Source: Streptomyces sp. TSRI0281
GTDB lineage: Bacteria; Actinomycetota; Actinomycetes; Streptomycetales; Streptomycetaceae
DNA: 64,000 nt
Reading direction: 5' to 3'
Assembly (NCBI RefSeq): GCF_001905125.1
Contig: NZ_LWLE01000001.1
Coordinates: forward strand, 586,880 to 650,879
The notes under the pieces were generated by a model. That model was not told the origin of the DNA, made no database searches, and saw only the letters and a program-made list of their open reading frames with translations. How positions within the stretch are numbered: the first letter of the stretch is position 1; each line of letters opens with the position of its first letter. Shown piece by piece: positions 61,118-64,000 of this stretch. The translations under genes and the position numbers were made by a program.

Positions 61118-62380
61118 ATGCCCGCAGACCTCGCCGTCATCGGACTCGGTCACCTCGGCCTGCCCCTCGCCCAGGCCGCCGTCGCCGCCGGCATCGACAC
61201 CGTCGGTTACGACACCGACCCACGCCCCTGCACGGAACTCGCCGCGGGCCGCACCCCCGTCGAGGGCTCCCTCACCGCCTCCGACATCCGCCGGATGCTC
61301 TCCGGGGGCTTCCGCCCCACCACCAGCGCGGCCGAACTGGGCCGGGTCCGTACCGCCGTGATCTGCTCCCCGACCCCGCTCGGCGCCGACCGCACCCTCG
61401 ACCTCACCGCCCTCGGCGACGCGGCCCGCGCACTGGCCGCCCGGCTGCGCCCGCACACCACCGTCCTGCTGGAATCGGCCGTCCCCCCGGGCACCACCGA
61501 GAACTTCCTGCTCCCGCTCCTCGAAGAGGGCTCGGGCCTGCGCGCCGGACGCGACTTCCACCTCGCCTGCTCCCCCAGCCGGCTCGACCCCGGCAACCGC
61601 ACCCACGTCTACGCCAACACCCCCAAGGTCATCGGCGGGCTCACCCCCGCGTGCACCGAGTCGGCCGCCGCCTTCTACGGCCGGCTCACCGACAAGGTCG
61701 TCCGGGCCCGCGGCCCGCGCGAGGCCGAGATGACGAAGGTCCTGGAGACCAACTTCCGGCACGTCAACATCGCCCTCGTCAACGAGATGGCGGTGCTCTG
61801 CCACGACCTCGGCGTCGATCTGTGGGACGTCATCCGGTGCGCCGAGACCAAGCCCTTCGGCTTCCAGCCCTTCCGCCCCGGCCCCGGCGTCGGCGGCCAC
61901 GGCTCCCCGGTCGATCCCGGCTACCTCCCGTACAGCACGCGCACCCCCGGCCACCCGTTGCGCATGGTCTCGCTGGCCCAGGAGATCAACGACCGGATGC
62001 CGAGCTATGTGATCCAGCGCTGCGCGACCCTGCTGAACGAACACGGCAAGTCCGTACGCGGCGCCCGGGTGCTGCTCCTCGGCGTCACCTACAAGCCGGA
62101 CAGCGCCGACCAGGAGGCGTCCCCCGCCCGCGAGATCGCGACCCGGCTGATGGACATGGGTGCGCAGATCGGCTACCACGACCCGCACGTCCTGGACTGG
62201 CGGGTACGTGAACTCCCCGTCCCGCGCGCCGACTCGCTGTACGAGGCCGCCGCCAGCGCCGACCTGACCCTGCTGCTCCAGCAGCACCGCACGTACGACC
62301 TCCAGGGCCTCGCGGTGAAGGCCCAACTCCTCCTGGACACCCGGGGCGCCACTCCGGCCGGAGCCGCGCACCGGCTCTGA
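61118..62380 (+). CDS. nucleotide-sugar dehydrogenase homologue lacking the catalytic Cys
   Basis: 420 residues, UDP-glucose/UDP-ManNAc dehydrogenase family. NAD-binding LAVIGLGHLGLPLAQAAVAA, VLLESAVPPGTTENFLLPLL, the central helix TKVLETNFRHVNIALVNEMA and the C-terminal LLLGVTYKPDSADQEASPAR are present. The family active site GGHC-x-PVDP reads GGHGSPVDP, so the nucleophilic Cys is Gly262. It therefore cannot do the normal two-step oxidation to the acid. ATG 61118 has GGGAAGGA upstream; a TTG at 61091 in the same frame is less likely. Divergent from glpD. Confidence 0.85.
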   Translation: MPADLAVIGLGHLGLPLAQAAVAAGIDTVGYDTDPRPCTELAAGRTPVEGSLTASDIRRMLSGGFRPTTSAAELGRVRTAVICSPTPLGADRTLDLTALGDAARALAARLRPHTTVLLESAVPPGTTENFLLPLLEEGSGLRAGRDFHLACSPSRLDPGNRTHVYANTPKVIGGLTPACTESAAAFYGRLTDKVVRARGPREAEMTKVLETNFRHVNIALVNEMAVLCHDLGVDLWDVIRCAETKPFGFQPFRPGPGVGGHGSPVDPGYLPYSTRTPGHPLRMVSLAQEINDRMPSYVIQRCATLLNEHGKSVRGARVLLLGVTYKPDSADQEASPAREIATRLMDMGAQIGYHDPHVLDWRVRELPVPRADSLYEAAASADLTLLLQQHRTYDLQGLAVKAQLLLDTRGATPAGAAHRL

Positions 62381-62520
62381 AACGGTCCCCCGACGGACAC
62401 CGAACCCCTTCCAGGCCAGCCGCCCCAACGATTTCGGTGGGCGTTGTCGGAACCTGCTGCTAGCCTGCGGCGTCACATCTCGCACAGTCGTGCGGATACG
62501 TCCCCAGGGGGAGAACCACC

Positions 62521-63141
62521 GTGAGCCAGCCCGTGCCGCCGCCCAACCAGCCCCAGCAGCCTTACGGCGGCCAGCCCGCCGACGGGAACCCGTACGCGAG
62601 CCAGCCGCAGCCCGGCCAGCCCGGCGCCCCGACCGGCAACCCGTACGGCCAGCAGCCGGCCGCCCCCACCGGCAACCCCTTCGCGGGCCAGCAGCCCGCC
62701 CAGTTCGGCGGCGGCGCCCCCTTCGCCCCGGCACCCCCGGCGCGCAACAACATCGGGCTCGGTGTGCTCGCCGCGCTGGGCGCCGCGATCCTCGCGGGCA
62801 TCCTGTACGGCGTGATCGCGGGCTCCATCGAGCGCGAGGTCGGTTACGCCGCGGTCGGCGTCGGCTTCCTCGTCGGCTTCGCGGCGAGCAAGGTCGGCGG
62901 GAGCAACCCGGCCGTCATCGGCGCGGCGGCCCTCTTCTCCCTCGGCGGCGTCTACCTCGGCCAGCTCGTCGGCATGTCGATGATCATGGCGGACGTGGCG
63001 GGCATGTCGTTCTCCGAGGTCTTCTTCGACCACTTCGACGTGGTGACGAAGCTCTGGAAGGAAGAGTCCGACTTCATGACCTACCTCTTCCTCGCGCTCG
63101 GCCCGATCGCCGCGATCGGTGGCGCCAAGAAGGCCGGCTGA
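62521..63141 (+). CDS. membrane protein with Pro/Gln-rich head, function unknown
   Basis: 206 residues. Residues 1-75 are Pro/Gln/Gly/Asn/Tyr-rich with NPYGQQPAAPTGNPFAGQQP-type repeats. Three hydrophobic segments follow (GLGVLAALGAAILAGILYGV; AVGVGFLVGFAASKVG; AVIGAAALFSLGGVYLGQL), then a short helix and a last segment (FLALGPIAAIGGAKKAG). GTG 62521 follows GGGGGAGAACCACC. The repetitive head resembles that of the RDD protein at 3.8 kb, but the membrane parts differ. Confidence 0.8.
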   Translation: MSQPVPPPNQPQQPYGGQPADGNPYASQPQPGQPGAPTGNPYGQQPAAPTGNPFAGQQPAQFGGGAPFAPAPPARNNIGLGVLAALGAAILAGILYGVIAGSIEREVGYAAVGVGFLVGFAASKVGGSNPAVIGAAALFSLGGVYLGQLVGMSMIMADVAGMSFSEVFFDHFDVVTKLWKEESDFMTYLFLALGPIAAIGGAKKAG

Positions 63142-63215
63142 CACCCGCCGCTCACCCGGACGGACCGGCGGCGCGGCACCGCGCCCCGGACGACGTCACA
63201 CGGCATGCGGCATAC

Positions 63216-63255
63216 GGAAGGGCCCGGACCACCTCACGGTGGTCCGGGCCCTTCC
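63216..63255. terminator. bidirectional terminator between the membrane protein gene and guaB3
   Basis: A perfect 18-bp stem (arms 63216-63233 and 63238-63255) with a TCAC loop between two convergent genes. Confidence 0.92.
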
Positions 63256-63283
63256 TCGCGTACGCCTGAAGGCGTGTCCGACG

Positions 63284-64000
63284 TCAGCGGCGGTGCTGCG
63301 AGTCCGCCACCGTCACCTCGACGCGCTGGAACTCCTTGAGGTCGCTGTAGCCCGTGGTGGCCATTGCACGGCGCAGTGCGCCGAAGATGTTCATCGAGCC
63401 GTCGGGGGTGTGCGAAGGCCCGGTGAGGACCTCCTCCGTCGTCCCGACCGAGCCCAGGTCCACCAGCTTGCCGCGCGGCACGTCCTCGTGGACCGCCTCC
63501 ATGCCCCAGTGCCGGCCACGCCCCGGGGCGTCCGTCGCACGGGCCAGCGGGGAGCCCATCATCACGGCGTCCGCACCGCAGGCGATGGCCTTCGGCAGGT
63601 CGCCGGACCAGCCGACGCCGCCGTCCGCGATGACGTGCACGTACCGGCCACCGGACTCGTCCATGTAGTCACGGCGGGCCCCGGCCACATCGGCGACCGC
63701 GGTCGCCATCGGGACCTGGATGCCGAAGACGTTGCGCGTGGTGTGCGCGGCGCCGCCACCGAAGCCGACGAGGACACCGGCCGCGCCGGTACGCATCAGG
63801 TGCAGGGCAGCGGTGTACGTGGCGCAGCCGCCGACGATCACCGGGACGTCCAGCTCGTAGATGAACTGCTTCAGGTTGAGCGGCTCGGCCGCGCCCGAGA
63901 CATGCTCGGCGGAGACCGTCGTACCGCGGATCACGAAGATGTCCACACCCGCGTCGACGACGGCCTTGGAGAACTGCGCGGTGCGCTGCGGCGAGAGCGC
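63284..64000 (-). CDS. guaB3: GuaB3 family IMP dehydrogenase-related protein, C-terminal part
   Basis: The last 238 residues of an IMP dehydrogenase/GMP reductase-fold barrel, in frame to the right edge. VIVGGCATYTAALHLMRTGA, GVLVGFGGGAAHTTRNVFGI, HVIADGGVGWSGDLPKAIAC, GADAVMMGSPLARATDAPG and the end FGALRRAMATTGYSDLKEFQ are typical of the actinobacterial GuaB3 subgroup. Where classical IMPDH has a catalytic GIGPGSICTTR loop this reads GFGGGAAHTTRNV, without the Cys, as is usual in GuaB3. Start lies beyond the window. Confidence 0.9.
   Translation of the reverse strand, partial: ALSPQRTAQFSKAVVDAGVDIFVIRGTTVSAEHVSGAAEPLNLKQFIYELDVPVIVGGCATYTAALHLMRTGAAGVLVGFGGGAAHTTRNVFGIQVPMATAVADVAGARRDYMDESGGRYVHVIADGGVGWSGDLPKAIACGADAVMMGSPLARATDAPGRGRHWGMEAVHEDVPRGKLVDLGSVGTTEEVLTGPSHTPDGSMNIFGALRRAMATTGYSDLKEFQRVEVTVADSQHRR

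Noticed and set aside
1..64000. tRNA, rRNA, insertion sequences, integrases or prophage genes
   Set aside because: I looked for T-loop and anticodon-arm patterns, transposase or integrase motifs and terminal inverted repeats and saw none; a covariance or profile search could still find something missed by eye.

Overview
The window is about 70% G+C or more, with strongly G/C-ending codons, GTG and TTG starts, and actinobacterial gene families throughout (DUF3017, DUF6350, DUF2690, GuaB3, LAXTG class E sortase substrates, pknB-type kinases). It is a stretch of Streptomyces chromosome. The gene order (mdh, folD, purH/purN, sucD/sucC, icmB-like, pcrA, guaA, chorismate mutase, kinase cluster, glpD, guaB3) fits the conserved core of the genus as I remember it. 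I see no phage, integrase, transposase, CRISPR array, tRNA or rRNA.

Layout. 1-7.9 kb: start of mdh, an XRE/DUF2690 membrane regulator, folD-DUF3017, an RDD protein and a DUF2079 membrane protein. 6.3-15.4 kb: purine synthesis (purN-purH, overlapping), a low-complexity membrane protein, DUF6350, an HTH/sigma-like/TM fusion, and sucC-sucD. 15.7-24.5 kb: a minus-strand, translationally coupled MoxR ATPase, DUF5682 and vWA operon, faced by an MmpS-like lipoprotein and plus-strand SWIM zinc-finger and DUF5691 genes. This is the best candidate for an uncharacterised system. 24.6-34.2 kb: a B12-binding mutase subunit, a lipase-like hydrolase, an M23 peptidase, PcrA helicase, and two NlpC/P60 hydrolases, the first behind a c-di-AMP (ydaO/yuaA) riboswitch. 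34.2-42.5 kb: a GNAT enzyme, a PspC-type envelope-stress module (histidine kinase, response regulator, divergent PspC/LiaF-like protein), DoxX, an unknown membrane protein, a class II aldolase and a methyltransferase. 42.7-51 kb: guaA, chorismate mutase behind a Phe/Tyr leader-peptide attenuator, a sortase-anchored surface protein, a GMC oxidoreductase and succinic semialdehyde dehydrogenase. 51.2-64 kb: three membrane kinase-like proteins, the middle one a pseudokinase, then a decayed serine hydrolase, glpD, a nucleotide-sugar dehydrogenase homologue lacking its catalytic Cys, a small membrane protein and guaB3.

How the genes relate. Much is housekeeping: TCA cycle (mdh, sucCD), one-carbon and purine/GMP synthesis (folD, purN, purH, guaA, guaB3), aromatic amino acids and glycerol catabolism. 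This is interleaved with envelope functions (M23, NlpC, PspC/LiaF module, kinases, surface protein). Short tandem repeats, mostly of 12-bp period, recur in several gene ends and disordered linkers, and one array sits inside the decayed gene. Start sites were chosen from Shine-Dalgarno spacing and the beginning of the recognisable domain; where this differs from the longest open frame the entry says so.
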